Assembly: GCA_023396215.1 (NCBI GenBank)
Contig: JAEWWW010000155.1
Coordinates: 4,042 to 68,041 of the forward strand
Direction: 5' to 3'
Length of the DNA: 64,000 nt
Origin: Bacillota bacterium
GTDB taxonomy: Bacteria > Bacillota > Clostridia > Oscillospirales > Ruminococcaceae
Shown: piece by piece, positions 1-8,587 of the stretch
Position numbering within the stretch: position 1 is the first letter of the stretch
Layout of the letters: each line of letters starts with the position of its first letter
Position numbers and translations under genes: made by a program
Notes under the pieces: generated by a model
What the model was told of the DNA's origin: nothing
Databases searched by the model: none
What the model saw: only the letters and a program-made list of their open reading frames with translations

Positions 1-73
1 CCACATCATATTCCCCGGTATCCACCGCCGCCAGCAGCACCCGCTGCGGCCTTTGGGTTGTATTTTCAAACAT
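1..73 (-). CDS. GTPase HflX-like, N-terminal fragment (runs off window)
   Basis: Only the first 24 codons are inside the window. The reverse strand starts with ATG at 73, preceded by GGAG about eight bases upstream. The peptide contains RVLLAAVDTGEYD, which resembles the start of Firmicute HflX ribosome-associated GTPases, where a short lead precedes an ILVGVD-type strand. No GTPase motif is visible because the gene is cut by the window edge, so the name is an inference from a very short match. Confidence 0.45.
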   Translation of the reverse strand, partial: MFENTTQRPQRVLLAAVDTGEYDV

Positions 74-356
74 AGGCTGTTCTCCGTTTCAATGGCGTAA
101 TAGTTTTATTATGTCATAGCAGCGCCGTCATAGCAATATCGGCGCAAAAAAGGGCGCGGGTTTTCCACATTTTTATGCCTCGGCGGTTCAAAACCTCCGC
201 CTGCGCGCAAAATCAAGGCAACCTGCGGCCTGTGCCGACCCGTTTTATGGGGAAACGGTTAAAGCGGCCGCAGGTACCGCCCGCAGCCGCTTGTGAGAAT
301 ATCAGGGAATCGCTCCGGCGGCAGATACCCGCCCGCGCAAGCCATTTTAATCCGCC

Positions 357-944
357 TTACTCGTAAAACCGCATGACCGAAACCACCCTGCCTAAAATCT
401 GCAGGCTATCCACATAGATAGGGGACATGGCGTCGTTTTCGGGCTGCAGCCGAAACCGCCCGTTTTCACGGTAAAACCGCTTGACCGTCGCCTCGTCCTC
501 CAGCAGCGCCACCACAATCTGGCCGTTTTCGGCGGCGGGGGTTTTGTGGGCCACAATCAGGTCGCCATCCAGTATCCCGGCGTTAATCATGCTTTCGCCC
601 CGCACCCGCAGCGCAAAAAGCTCGTTAGGGTTGAGGCCCCGGGGGGTAAAGGGCAGGTAGCCCTCAATCTCTTCCACCGCCAAAATCGGCGCGCCCGCGG
701 TGACGGTGCCCAGTATCGGCACCCGCACCGACTGCTCCCCCGGCAGCTTGATGGCCCGGTTCAGGCCCTGCTCCCGCTGGATGAGGCCGTGCTCCTCCAG
801 CTCGCCCAGCAGCTTGTGCACGGTGGAGGTGGATTTAATTGAAACCGCGGCGCAGATTTCCCGCACCGAGGGCGGCACGCCGTCGGCGGCCCTGCTGCCG
901 ATATACTCCAAAATCTTCAGTGCCTTTTGGCTTGGTCCTGGCAT
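357..944 (-). CDS. lexA: LexA SOS repressor
   Basis: This 195-residue protein is the SOS-response repressor, which binds operators and cuts itself when RecA is activated. Residues 1-65 are the winged-helix DNA-binding domain. The self-cleavage site is Ala83-Gly84 in VTAGAP, and the catalytic pair is Ser118 (RGESMINAG) and Lys155 (EATVKRF). The length is normal for the family. The ATG at 944 was chosen over an upstream in-frame start at 995 because GGGAGGAA lies nine bases before it. It is a single gene with a promoter about 230 bases upstream, overlapped by a LexA-box-like palindrome that suggests autoregulation. Confidence 0.96.
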   Translation of the reverse strand: MPGPSQKALKILEYIGSRAADGVPPSVREICAAVSIKSTSTVHKLLGELEEHGLIQREQGLNRAIKLPGEQSVRVPILGTVTAGAPILAVEEIEGYLPFTPRGLNPNELFALRVRGESMINAGILDGDLIVAHKTPAAENGQIVVALLEDEATVKRFYRENGRFRLQPENDAMSPIYVDSLQILGRVVSVMRFYE

Positions 945-1174
945 AGGTGGTTCCTCCCTGTATGGTGGTTTGGCCTGTGCAGTGCCCTTCGGCAACGTGG
1001 TTTTTCATCCTGCCGCAGGCGGCATATCAATCGGTTGGTTGGTCACACAATCGGATAATACGACCCCCAAAAGGGGTCATGCTCCGCCTTGTGCTGCGCG
1101 CGGGCCGCCGGTCAAAAGCGGCTGCCGCGGCTTCGGGTGAGGTTTTATAGGGCGCAACCATATAATATAAAGCT

Positions 1175-1203
1175 ATTATAACATACTGGCGCATTAATTT
1201 CAA
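1175..1203 (-). promoter_or_regulatory. sigma-A type promoter for lexA
   Basis: On the minus strand TTGAAA (1198-1203) and TATAAT (1175-1180) are separated by exactly 17 bases. Transcription from here would give a leader of roughly 220 nt before lexA. The rest of the 945-1348 interval is AT-rich non-coding DNA with no other gene visible. Confidence 0.7.
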
Positions 1204-1213
1204 ACATATGTTT
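1202..1213. promoter_or_regulatory. candidate LexA operator
   Basis: AAACATATGTTT is a perfect 12-base palindrome that overlaps the -35 box of the lexA promoter. It differs from the Firmicute SOS core GAACATATGTTC only at the outermost pair. Position and symmetry fit an autoregulatory operator, but the outer A/T pair is not the usual G/C, so this is an inference. Confidence 0.45.
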
Positions 1214-1348
1214 TTTACAAAACCTTATTCCTTTATTCATAGCGTTTTAACAAATATTGTAAGGCTTAGGCTATAATAGAATTGTACATCAAAGATATAT
1301 CCGCAAATATCTTTGGTACATTCTACTACCCTCCTCAAAACACACCTC

Positions 1349-1385
1349 AAAAAAATACAGACGCCTTTGGCGTCTGTATTTTTTT
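1349..1385. terminator. bidirectional intrinsic terminator
   Basis: ATACAGACGCC and GGCGTCTGTAT form a strong stem around a TTT loop, with A7 before and T7 after. On the minus strand it lies 12 bases after the small membrane protein gene ending at 1397. Confidence 0.85.
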
Positions 1386-1396
1386 ATGCTGTCGGT

Positions 1397-1702
1397 TCAG
1401 CTTTCTTCATCCTTCTTCTGCTGCGGCTCAGCGGCCTCGGGCCAACGAGCCACAAACACCTGCGAAAAATCCCCAAACTGCGAACCGAAGCTTTCCGCAA
1501 TGCCGCCGAAAAGCTCTTCCGCCGCGCGGCTGAGCCGTTCGGCCAGCTCCCGCTGCTCCTCCTCGGTCATCGGCGGCTCGGGCTGCTGCCGCACCGGCTC
1601 AGGCTGCTGGTTTTGAACCGCCATCTGCCCAAAATAAGCCCCTATCAGCATAAAAAGCGCCGCACCGGCGGCAATCACAATGCCTGCCAGCAATATCTCC
1701 AT
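1397..1702 (-). CDS. small membrane-anchored protein, unknown function
   Basis: This 101-residue protein has one N-terminal hydrophobic segment (about residues 2-22, MEILLAGIVIAAG onward). A Gln/Pro-rich linker and an acidic, helix-forming C-terminal half follow, with charged repeats of Glu, Arg and Ala. It is probably inserted with its C-terminus in the cytoplasm. I do not recognise a family. The ATG at 1702 was preferred to the ATG at 1729 because GGAAGGTGG sits just upstream of it. It stands alone, closed by a strong terminator. The call that this is a real gene rests on the ribosome site, the membrane segment and the terminator. Confidence 0.6.
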   Translation of the reverse strand: MEILLAGIVIAAGAALFMLIGAYFGQMAVQNQQPEPVRQQPEPPMTEEEQRELAERLSRAAEELFGGIAESFGSQFGDFSQVFVARWPEAAEPQQKKDEES

Positions 1703-1915
1703 CTTTGCCCCACCTTCCATTATCTTCAACCCATCCTATTCTTTTGGGGGCCGGGCGGTTACAAAACAAGCTTTTTTTGCAGAAAATATCTGTATAGGCA
1801 TCGCTGTTTTCTTCGCTTTCTCCACAATCAAAAGCTATTCATCCTTTGCCCGGCTGTAATTGTGTGGCAGGCCCGGTGGCATATCCGAGGCATTTTGGGA
1901 AAAACTTTAAGTAAA

Positions 1916-2088
1916 GGCAATATCGCACAATTCACGGCTACCGCCTTAAGCACCCTGTCGCTTGCGGATTTTCCGTAATCCTTTACAAAAATCCTCGTGA
2001 ATACACTCAGTATTCCCTGCGGTTTTTGTTTTATCTGACGAAAAATCCACCGATGCGCCAGAGCACTTAGAACTGTGCGGTATTGCCC
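1916..2088. mobile_element. inverted-repeat element family A, copy 1 (MITE-like)
   Basis: This is a 173-bp element, nearly identical over its whole length to the copies at 17073-17244 and 41565-41736. The left end GGCAATATCGCACAATTC matches the reverse complement of the right end, GGCAATACCGCACAGTTC, at 16 of 18 positions. It has no transposase. An open frame reading leftward across it is only a shadow of the repeat. The copy ends 29 bases before the sleB start codon. Confidence 0.85.
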
Positions 2089-2116
2089 AAATTCTCTTTT
2101 TTGGGGGGAAGCAGCC

Positions 2117-3052
2117 ATGCAGCTAAGCCGGAGGCTTTTTTGGCGCATCATGGTTTTGATTGCACTGAATATTTTTGTTATCTCATTGGTGGCCTATTCC
2201 AACTCGCTGGACAGCTCGCCCGCACTTTCCCAGTTGGGCTCCCGCAGCGAGGAGGTTCGCCAGATACAAACCCGCCTCAAGGATTGGGGCTACTACACCG
2301 GCGCAATCGACGGCATCTACGGCACCAAGACCCAGACCGCCGTGCGGTATTTTCAGCAGCGCAACGGCCTTGTGGTGGATGGCATTGCCGGTGCAGCCAC
2401 CCTTTCGGCGCTGGGCATCCAGTCGGGGTCTGCGCAGACGGCGGCTTCTTCCTCGTCTGTGCTCAAGCGGGGCTCACAGGGCAGCACGGTGCGCACCCTG
2501 CAAACCCGGCTCAAGGAGTGGGGCTACTATAAGGGCTCTGTGGATGGGGTTTACGGCTCGGGCACCGAGGCCGCGGTCAAGCAGTTTCAGAAAAAGCACG
2601 GCCTTGCGGTAGACGGTATCGCCGGCCCGGCCACCCTGCGGGCCATCGGCATCTCGGGAGGCAGCTCCACAGCCGCCAGCAACAACCAGTCCTCGGTTTC
2701 AAACTCCGACTACCAGCTTCTGGGGCGAATCATCTCGGCTGAGGCAAGGGGAGAGCCCTACTCGGGGCAGGTAGCGGTGGGCGCGGTCATCCTGAACCGG
2801 ATTAAGCACCCCTCCTTTCCCGACAGCATCGCGGGGGTCATCTACCAGCCCGGAGCCTTTACCGCCATCACCGACGGCCAGATCAACCAGCCGGTGGCCG
2901 ACAGCGCCCTGAAGGCCGCCAAGGAAGCGCTAAACGGGGCCGACCCCTCGGGCGGCAGCATCTATTACTACAACCCCGATAAAACCAGCAACCGCTGGAT
3001 GCGCACCCGGCCTGTGATAGTGCGCATCGGCAGCCACCTGTTCTGCAAATAA
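2117..3052 (+). CDS. sleB: spore cortex-lytic enzyme SleB
   Basis: This 311-residue protein is a lytic transglycosylase that degrades spore cortex peptidoglycan at germination. Residues 8-27 form a signal/anchor helix. Two peptidoglycan-binding repeats follow (about 42-100 and 115-178), each with RLKDWGYY or RLKEWGYY and a DGIAG turn. The SleB hydrolase domain spans about 199-311, starting LLGRIISAEARGEPYSGQ, with Glu209 the likely catalytic acid. Two PG-binding repeats are more than the single one usual in Bacillus SleB. The ATG at 2117 is supported by GGGGGGAA upstream. YpeB, its usual partner, is encoded about 57 kb away in this window and not next to it. Confidence 0.9.
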   Translation: MQLSRRLFWRIMVLIALNIFVISLVAYSNSLDSSPALSQLGSRSEEVRQIQTRLKDWGYYTGAIDGIYGTKTQTAVRYFQQRNGLVVDGIAGAATLSALGIQSGSAQTAASSSSVLKRGSQGSTVRTLQTRLKEWGYYKGSVDGVYGSGTEAAVKQFQKKHGLAVDGIAGPATLRAIGISGGSSTAASNNQSSVSNSDYQLLGRIISAEARGEPYSGQVAVGAVILNRIKHPSFPDSIAGVIYQPGAFTAITDGQINQPVADSALKAAKEALNGADPSGGSIYYYNPDKTSNRWMRTRPVIVRIGSHLFCK

Positions 3053-3063
3053 AACATCAAAAG

Positions 3064-3102
3064 AAGAGGCCGACGCGCTACTGGGTGGCGCGTCGGCCTC
3101 TT
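3064..3102. terminator. shared intrinsic terminator between convergent genes
   Basis: AAGAGGCCGACGCGC (3064-3078) pairs perfectly with GCGCGTCGGCCTCTT (3088-3102) around a nine-base loop. It lies between sleB (ends 3052) and the convergent ATPase gene (ends 3113). Confidence 0.85.
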
Positions 3103-3112
3103 TATCTTTTGC

Positions 3113-3874
3113 TTATTCCGGCGGTTCATCCTCCAGCAGCAGATTCAGCATCCGTTCGGGGTCGTTTAAAAACCGTTTGGTCAACTGGTAGTGCTCGGTC
3201 TGCCGGTAAGAAACTGTCTGGATGCCGCTTTCTGAAAGCTGGTAGATTTGCGCATGGGGGAAGGCCAGCAGCATCGGCGAATGGGTGGCGATGATAAACT
3301 GGGAATTCTTTTTGACCAGCGCGTCTATCTCGGCTATTAAAACCAGCAGCCTGGCGGGCGAAAGCGCGGCCTCCGGCTCGTCGAGAATATACAGCCCGTT
3401 GCCGCCAAAGCGGTTTTGTACCAGCGCCAAAAAGCTTTCGCCGTGAGACTGCTGGTGCAGCGAAACCCCGCCGTAGCTGGCGATAACCGGGAGCTGATAA
3501 GAGGGCTCGCTGTCTATCTGGTCGATATAGCTGGCGGCGTTGTAAAAGCTTTCGGCCCGCAGAAAGAAGCCGTCCTTTGCATATTTTGACCGGGCGAGGG
3601 TCAGGTGCCGGTGCAGCTCGGAGTGGGAACGGTTGGTGGCAAAGCGGAAGTTTTTGCTGCCCCCCTCGGCGTTAAAGCCAAAGGCCACCGCAATGGCCTC
3701 CAGCAGGGTGGATTTGCCGGTGCCGTTTTCGCCCACAAAGATGCTTACCGGCCGGGTGATGGGCAGCGACCCCATTTGGGCCAGATGCCGGATGACCGGC
3801 AGCCGCCCCAGATAGGAGCCCTCCTCCACCGGCCTGCTTAAAATCACCTCGCTGATGTACTGCCCGTCCAGCAC
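3113..3874 (-). CDS. AAA/ABC-type ATPase of the AAA_21/OLD-like group
   Basis: This is a stand-alone ABC-fold ATPase of about 253 residues. The Walker A motif is GENGTGKST near residue 50 and the Walker B motif is LYILDEPEAALSP near residue 165, followed by a switch-histidine strand IIATHSPML. There is no transmembrane segment and no toprim domain, so it is not a transporter ATPase partner in any obvious way. The role is unknown. The GTG at 3874 was chosen because AGGCGG precedes it and homologues begin near this point. A TTG at 3898 in the same frame is possible. It follows the M50 protease gene by about 35 bases and is probably co-transcribed with it. Confidence 0.8.
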   Translation of the reverse strand: MLDGQYISEVILSRPVEEGSYLGRLPVIRHLAQMGSLPITRPVSIFVGENGTGKSTLLEAIAVAFGFNAEGGSKNFRFATNRSHSELHRHLTLARSKYAKDGFFLRAESFYNAASYIDQIDSEPSYQLPVIASYGGVSLHQQSHGESFLALVQNRFGGNGLYILDEPEAALSPARLLVLIAEIDALVKKNSQFIIATHSPMLLAFPHAQIYQLSESGIQTVSYRQTEHYQLTKRFLNDPERMLNLLLEDEPPE

Positions 3875-3908
3875 CGCGCCACCGCCTTTCCTTGCCAATC
3901 CCCGGCGC

Positions 3909-5072
3909 TTACGCCTCCGAGGAGGGCAGCGCCCGGGCTTTTTGCTCTATCAGCTTCATCAGCTCCCCCTCGGTTTTAACCTCGGCCCTGTAGGGCCAGC
4001 TTTTGGCCGCCTTGTGAAAGCGGGCAAGTGTCTTTTGGGCCCGCTTTTCATCCCGCAGCACCAGCAGCTCGTAGGCGTACTGCAAGCGGATGCGCGAGAG
4101 ATAGATTTTTGTGGCCTGCATATATTTTTTCAGCGCCCCGGTGTAGAGGGCGTCAATCTCCTGCCTGCGGCAGGGGCCGATGATTTCATAAAACAGCAGC
4201 TCACACCGCAGCTCGTTGCGGTGCAGCTCCAGCATGCCGGGGGCGTGCTCCAGCAGGTAACGGCTGACCTGCTCGGCCCGCTCAAAATCCCGCCTGCTGT
4301 GGTGGTAGGCGGCGCAAAGGTTGGCCAGCCCGCCCACAATGGGGTTTTTCAGCGCCTCTTCACCGGGCAGCACAAACCACTGGGGCGGCATATCGGCAAG
4401 GTCCTGCCCGCGGGTCATCAGGCCGTTGACCTGCAGCTGCACCCAAAAGGCCCTGAGCCCCACAGGGTCTTTGCGCAGGGCGAGTGCATTGTAGCCGTCG
4501 TTGGCAATGCCCCCCAGCTTTAGGGGAATGGCGTTGCTCAGCCCCATCAGCAGCCCAAACACGGCGTTGCCCCACAAAAAGATGCGCAAAAACAGGGCGT
4601 TTGGCAGCACCGGGTAAAGCAGCAGGCAGAGGGCAATCGAAAGAAAGTTAAAGGCCGAACCCCCCAGATTATACAGCACGGTGGGGTAGCCGCCGTCGGC
4701 ACTGCGGGGCGGCGGCAGCATGAGGCATTGCCCGCCGGTGCCCGCCACCGTATATCTCCTGAACCGGCAGCCCTCCTCCTCGGCGGCCAGCATCAGGCTG
4801 CCCACGCGAAAGGACACAAACCGGTAGCCGCTGAGCAGGCCGAACACAAGGTGCCCCAGCTCGTGCAGCACAATCTGCAAAAAGCCCGCGGCGCAGATAA
4901 CCAGCAGCGCCGTCCCCAGCGCAATCAGGTTGCCCGAGAGGCAGACCCCGCCCAGCATCCTGTCCTTCAGGGCCACCCCCATCAGACCGCCTGCAATACC
5001 GCCTATCACGGTAAAGGCGGCAAAGGCAGCCCATCCGCCTATTTTCTCTTTGAGTTTGCTTTTCGCTTTCAT
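3909..5072 (-). CDS. M50-family membrane metalloprotease (site-2 protease type)
   Basis: This 387-residue protein has several hydrophobic helices in its N-terminal half. The zinc motif HELGH (His70, Glu71, His74) lies inside one of them. A second conserved segment, PLKLGGIANDG, carries the Asp in place of the usual LDGG motif. The C-terminal 150 residues are soluble, helical and Arg-rich, possibly TPR-like. Such proteases cut membrane-spanning substrates, but the substrate here is unknown. The ATG at 5072 has AAGGGAGAAG upstream. An ORF extension to 5237 lacks a ribosome site and was rejected. It is co-directional with the downstream AAA ATPase. Confidence 0.85.
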   Translation of the reverse strand: MKAKSKLKEKIGGWAAFAAFTVIGGIAGGLMGVALKDRMLGGVCLSGNLIALGTALLVICAAGFLQIVLHELGHLVFGLLSGYRFVSFRVGSLMLAAEEEGCRFRRYTVAGTGGQCLMLPPPRSADGGYPTVLYNLGGSAFNFLSIALCLLLYPVLPNALFLRIFLWGNAVFGLLMGLSNAIPLKLGGIANDGYNALALRKDPVGLRAFWVQLQVNGLMTRGQDLADMPPQWFVLPGEEALKNPIVGGLANLCAAYHHSRRDFERAEQVSRYLLEHAPGMLELHRNELRCELLFYEIIGPCRRQEIDALYTGALKKYMQATKIYLSRIRLQYAYELLVLRDEKRAQKTLARFHKAAKSWPYRAEVKTEGELMKLIEQKARALPSSEA

Positions 5073-5323
5073 CCTGCTTCTCCCTTTTGCCACCGGTATA
5101 ACCGCCGTGGGTAATCCCTTATAGTATAGCGTGAACCGGCCCCGAATGCTACCCACCCGGAACACCCCGCCCCCGCTTTTCAGCGCAGGAGGCTGGCTTT
5201 CGTCTGGGCGTGGCCTGCCCTGTGCGGCCCAAGGCAAAACGCCCCCAACCCCGCGCGGAGGCCGAAGGCGTCATCAATATTGTATTTCCTGCGCCGCGCC
5301 CTGTGCAGGGTGTGGGCAGGCTT

Positions 5324-6178
5324 TTACCGCACTGCTGTTTCCAGCAGCAGCCGTTCCAGCACCTGGGCCACTCCTTCTCCGATGTTGGTGTCGGTCACCT
5401 TGTCAGCAAGGGCCTTGGTATCCTCAGCCGCGTTGCCCATCGCCACCGAATGGCCTGCCCACCGCAGCAGCGAATGGTCGTTGTAGCCGTCCCCTATGGC
5501 GATGACCTCCTCGGGCGAGATGCCCAAAATATCACACAGGAGCTGCGCGCCCCGAGCCTTGTCGCACCCGGCGGCGTTAAACTCCAGGTTATCGGGCATC
5601 GAGCTGCAGGCGGTATAATCCGGCAGCGTCGCCAGCTCCTGCAGGGCCTTTTGCTTGTTCTCCGGCGTCATATAGATAAAAACAATCTTCTCTACCTCCC
5701 CGGGCTTTTCGCGGAGCATTCGGGGCAGGCTGGGTACAATCCGCCGGGCCGCGCCAAGCACATCCACCACCCCCGGGGGCGGGGAGGGGCTGCGGCGCAT
5801 GCCGGAGTCGTAGAGGCGCCCATCCAGAAAGGCGTGGGCTCCGATAGTCACCTGCGCCACAACGCCGTGGCGCTCGGCCCACTCCACCAGCTCCAGCGCC
5901 AGCGGCAGCGAAAGAAAATCGGTGGCGAGCATTTCCATACCGGGCAGCCGCAAAACCGCCGCGCCGTTGGAAACCAGCGCATAGCGCATCGGCAGGCCCA
6001 GCACCGAAGGCGGAAGCATCCCCCGGCCGCGCCCGGTGGCGGGAATGATTTCCACCCCGCGCAGGCGCGCCTGCCGCACCGCGTCGGCGGTGCGCAGCGT
6101 GATGGTGGCTTGGTCCTTTGCTAAGAGAGTGCCGTCCAGATCGGTAAATACCGCACGGAACGGACCCTTATTGGCCAT
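5324..6178 (-). CDS. HAD-superfamily Cof-type sugar phosphatase
   Basis: This 284-residue protein has all four HAD motifs: DLDGTLL with the nucleophile Asp near residue 12, a Thr in the ATGRGRG region, Lys in CDKARGAQ, and GDGYNDHSLL near the end. The large cap insert is of the Cof (C2) type. It likely dephosphorylates a sugar phosphate or other small phosphate ester in the cytoplasm. It is the last gene of the sugar operon, and its ATG at 6178 overlaps the end of the aldolase gene by 11 bases. That coupling suggests it removes a phosphorylated intermediate of the same pathway (inference). A TTG at 6208 was rejected for lack of a ribosome site. Confidence 0.88.
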   Translation of the reverse strand: MANKGPFRAVFTDLDGTLLAKDQATITLRTADAVRQARLRGVEIIPATGRGRGMLPPSVLGLPMRYALVSNGAAVLRLPGMEMLATDFLSLPLALELVEWAERHGVVAQVTIGAHAFLDGRLYDSGMRRSPSPPPGVVDVLGAARRIVPSLPRMLREKPGEVEKIVFIYMTPENKQKALQELATLPDYTACSSMPDNLEFNAAGCDKARGAQLLCDILGISPEEVIAIGDGYNDHSLLRWAGHSVAMGNAAEDTKALADKVTDTNIGEGVAQVLERLLLETAVR

Positions 6179-6803
6179 AGGTTTCCCACCCGGCCGCCTC
6201 TTGGGCAATCTGCTCCGGGGTCAGTAGCGGCACCGGCCCCATTACGCGGGCCATGATATAGGTTTTGGCGGCCTCTTCCAGATACACCGCCGAGTACAGC
6301 GCCTCTTCCATGCTGGCGCCGTAGGCCATCACGCCATGGTGCTTCAAAATCACCGCCAGCGCGTCGCCCGCGTACTCCACCGTCAGCTCACCCATCCCCA
6401 CGTCGGAGGATGCGGTGAAGGGGGCCACCTGCACATCCGCCCGGTTGGCGTCGATGATGGTGACCATGCAGGCGGGCAGCAGATCGCAGGAAAGGCCCAC
6501 CGCGGTGGCATAGGGCTGGTGAGTGTGGATGATGGCGTTCACCCAGGGCATTTTCTCAAAGATATAGAGCAGGGCGGGGGTATCACTGGAGGGCTTGAGC
6601 CGTCCTTCCACCACCTTGCCGGATGCATCCACCACCACGATATCCTCTGGGCTCATGGTTTCATAGGCCACCCCCGAGGGGGTCACCAGAAAATTGCCGC
6701 CCTCCACCCGCAGGCTCACATTGCCCCCGGTGAGTGAAATCAGGCGGTATTCCTTCATCTGCAGCGCGCTTTGCAGCACCTGCTTTTTCTCTGCTTCAAA
6801 CAT
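6168..6803 (-). CDS. class II aldolase / ribulose-5-phosphate 4-epimerase family
   Basis: This 211-residue protein is a zinc-dependent enzyme of the FucA/AraD family. Visible motifs are GGNVSLR (26-32), KPSSDTPALLY (70-80), HTHQPYA with two zinc His (93, 95), and LKHHGVMAYG with the third His. The SSDT motif carries Asp, as in AraD-type 4-epimerases, where FucA-type aldolases have Glu. Either reaction is possible. The ATG at 6803 has a perfect AGGAGG seven bases upstream. Together with the Rpe-like gene it suggests processing of a phosphorylated ketose. The substrate cannot be told from the sequence. Confidence 0.85.
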   Translation of the reverse strand: MFEAEKKQVLQSALQMKEYRLISLTGGNVSLRVEGGNFLVTPSGVAYETMSPEDIVVVDASGKVVEGRLKPSSDTPALLYIFEKMPWVNAIIHTHQPYATAVGLSCDLLPACMVTIIDANRADVQVAPFTASSDVGMGELTVEYAGDALAVILKHHGVMAYGASMEEALYSAVYLEEAAKTYIMARVMGPVPLLTPEQIAQEAAGWETYGQ

Positions 6804-6930
6804 AACAAACCTCCTAATCCCATTTATCCGGCCCAAAACGCCGGACAGCCAAAAACACCTGTGCGCTGCCCTGCGGCACAGGTGCTGGCCAAAACAAGCC
6901 TTTCCCTCCCGGCGGTTGCCGGCAGGGGCT

Positions 6931-7575
6931 TTATCCCTCGTTGGCAGCCTTCCGCTGCATCTCTGCAATATGCTCCGCGGGGGAGGGCGCACTCCAGACC
7001 TCACGCCCCATAATGACGGTGCCGACCCCGCACCGGGCCAGAGGGCCCAGCTGCGAAGCGCTGATGCCGCCATCGGCCCAAAATTCAATCCGGTTGGGGT
7101 AAATCTCGCGGGCGTAGCTTATTTTATCCAGTACCGCCGGGTTAAACAGGCAGCCCTGCCCGTCCGGCTCGGCGGTCATAAACAGCAGGAAATCCAGATT
7201 GCTCAGAAAGGGGAGCGCCTGCGCCACATCGGTCTTCATGTTAAAGGCCAGCCCGGCGCGCATCCCTCTGCTCTTAATCTCCCACAGCACCTCGCCGGGG
7301 TACTCCACCGCCTCGATCTGCACCGAAACGGCGCTCACACCGCAGGCATGCAGCTCGGCGATATACTGCTCGGGCCGGGTGGCCAGTATGTGGGCGTCCA
7401 GCTCGGCGGTGGCGGCCTTGGCCACCGAGCGGATGGTTTTCATCCCAAAGGTGACGTTGGGCACAAAGTTGCCGTCCTCGATATCCAGATGCAGGCAGCC
7501 GCAGGGGGCCACACGCTGCATTTCGGCCAAAAGCTCCAGCTGGTTTGCCGAGGCCAGCGACGGAATAATGCGCAT
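6931..7575 (-). CDS. ribulose-phosphate 3-epimerase family protein (SgcE-like)
   Basis: This is a 214-residue TIM-barrel protein of the Rpe family. It keeps IPSLASA near the start, HLDIEDGNFVPNVTFG (the family has HLDVMDG), AHILATRPEQYI and the phosphate-binding ADGGI near residue 175. Replacement of the usual Met by Glu in the DxMDG motif marks it as a paralogue of the pentose-pathway enzyme, like SgcE or AlsE of sugar operons. The ATG at 7575 has GGAAGGAG upstream. It lies between the BtpA-like and aldolase genes on the same strand, so it probably serves the same catabolic pathway. Confidence 0.83.
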   Translation of the reverse strand: MRIIPSLASANQLELLAEMQRVAPCGCLHLDIEDGNFVPNVTFGMKTIRSVAKAATAELDAHILATRPEQYIAELHACGVSAVSVQIEAVEYPGEVLWEIKSRGMRAGLAFNMKTDVAQALPFLSNLDFLLFMTAEPDGQGCLFNPAVLDKISYAREIYPNRIEFWADGGISASQLGPLARCGVGTVIMGREVWSAPSPAEHIAEMQRKAANEG

Positions 7576-7618
7576 AGGCGTTGCTCCTTCCAAGGGGTGG
7601 ATGGGTGCCGGGGGCGTA

Positions 7619-8431
7619 TTACAGGCCCTTGCGGAAATCCTTAACCTCGTCCATAAAGGCCTTTACCCGGGCCGGGTCTACCAGATTTTCAAACACGCCG
7701 TCCACCTTGAAGGTAGTGGCGCAGACAGCACCGTCGGAGGAGGCCAGCTGGCGGCGGATATTGCCCACGTTGCAGCCGGTGTTGCAAAGCACGGGGGTGT
7801 GCTTCACCACGTCCTTCACCCGCTTGAGCACCTGGGTGTCGGTTTCGGCCCCTGCCGTAAGCCCCGAAACACAAAGAGCGTCGGGCCGGTTGTTGAACTC
7901 GGTGGAACGCGCAATTTCGGCAATGTCACGGTCGGCCAGATATTTGGCGGCCTCAGGTACGATATTATACAGCATGCGCACATTTTTTGCGCCGATTGCC
8001 ATCTTGTGGCGCACCGTTTGGCCCACGTTGGTGTTCCAAAGGCCAAAGTCGCTGGCGTAAACCCCCGAGATAATCTCACGGATGAAGCTGCCGCCCACCG
8101 CTACCGCCAAATCCAGCGAGGCAATGGGGTCCCAAAGGCAGTTGACGCCGTAGGGGATTTTAATTTCACTTTTCAGCTCTCCTATGATGCGGGCCATCGC
8201 GGCCACCGTGACCGGCTCCACCCTGGTGAGATAGGGCAGGCTGAACTCGTTGGAAAACATGATGGCATCCACGCCGTTTTCCTGCAGCGCTTTCATGTCG
8301 TGGCGGGCAAGCTCCACTACCTTTTCCATGCCGCCCTCAGCATCAAAGTAAGGGTCGCCGGGCAGGGCTTGCAGGTGGCACATAGCGATAATCGGTTTTT
8401 CCACGCCAAAGAGTTCTTTCATCCAGTTCAT
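7619..8431 (-). CDS. BtpA/SgcQ-family TIM-barrel protein
   Basis: This 270-residue protein matches the BtpA family. It opens KPIIAMCHLQALPGDP, where the family has VIGMVHL-PLPGSP, and continues with GVDAIMFSNEFSLPY, PYGVNCLWDP and VLCNTGCNVGNI. BtpA was first tied to photosystem I stability, but non-photosynthetic members such as SgcQ sit in sugar operons and their reaction is unknown. AAGGAGAG precedes the ATG at 8431. Its place between a PTS IIB-like and an Rpe-like gene repeats the SgcB-SgcQ-SgcE gene set of enterobacteria. Confidence 0.85.
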   Translation of the reverse strand: MNWMKELFGVEKPIIAMCHLQALPGDPYFDAEGGMEKVVELARHDMKALQENGVDAIMFSNEFSLPYLTRVEPVTVAAMARIIGELKSEIKIPYGVNCLWDPIASLDLAVAVGGSFIREIISGVYASDFGLWNTNVGQTVRHKMAIGAKNVRMLYNIVPEAAKYLADRDIAEIARSTEFNNRPDALCVSGLTAGAETDTQVLKRVKDVVKHTPVLCNTGCNVGNIRRQLASSDGAVCATTFKVDGVFENLVDPARVKAFMDEVKDFRKGL

Positions 8432-8587
8432 TGCATTCTCTCCTTTTATTCGGGGGCGGTGGGTCGCCCTAAATATGTACAGAGAAGCCGGTTTTCAACG
8501 TTTCCGCTTTTTTAACCGGCTTTTCTGTAATTGTTGGCCATTGCGGCAGCGCTTGGGGTCGGGGCCCTGCGGCCGGCAGGGGAGGGG

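Noticed and set aside
1828..2151. 107-residue minus-strand frame over the sleB upstream region
   Set aside because: It is the translation of family-A element copy 1. The other two copies do not keep an equivalent protein with a start and ribosome site.
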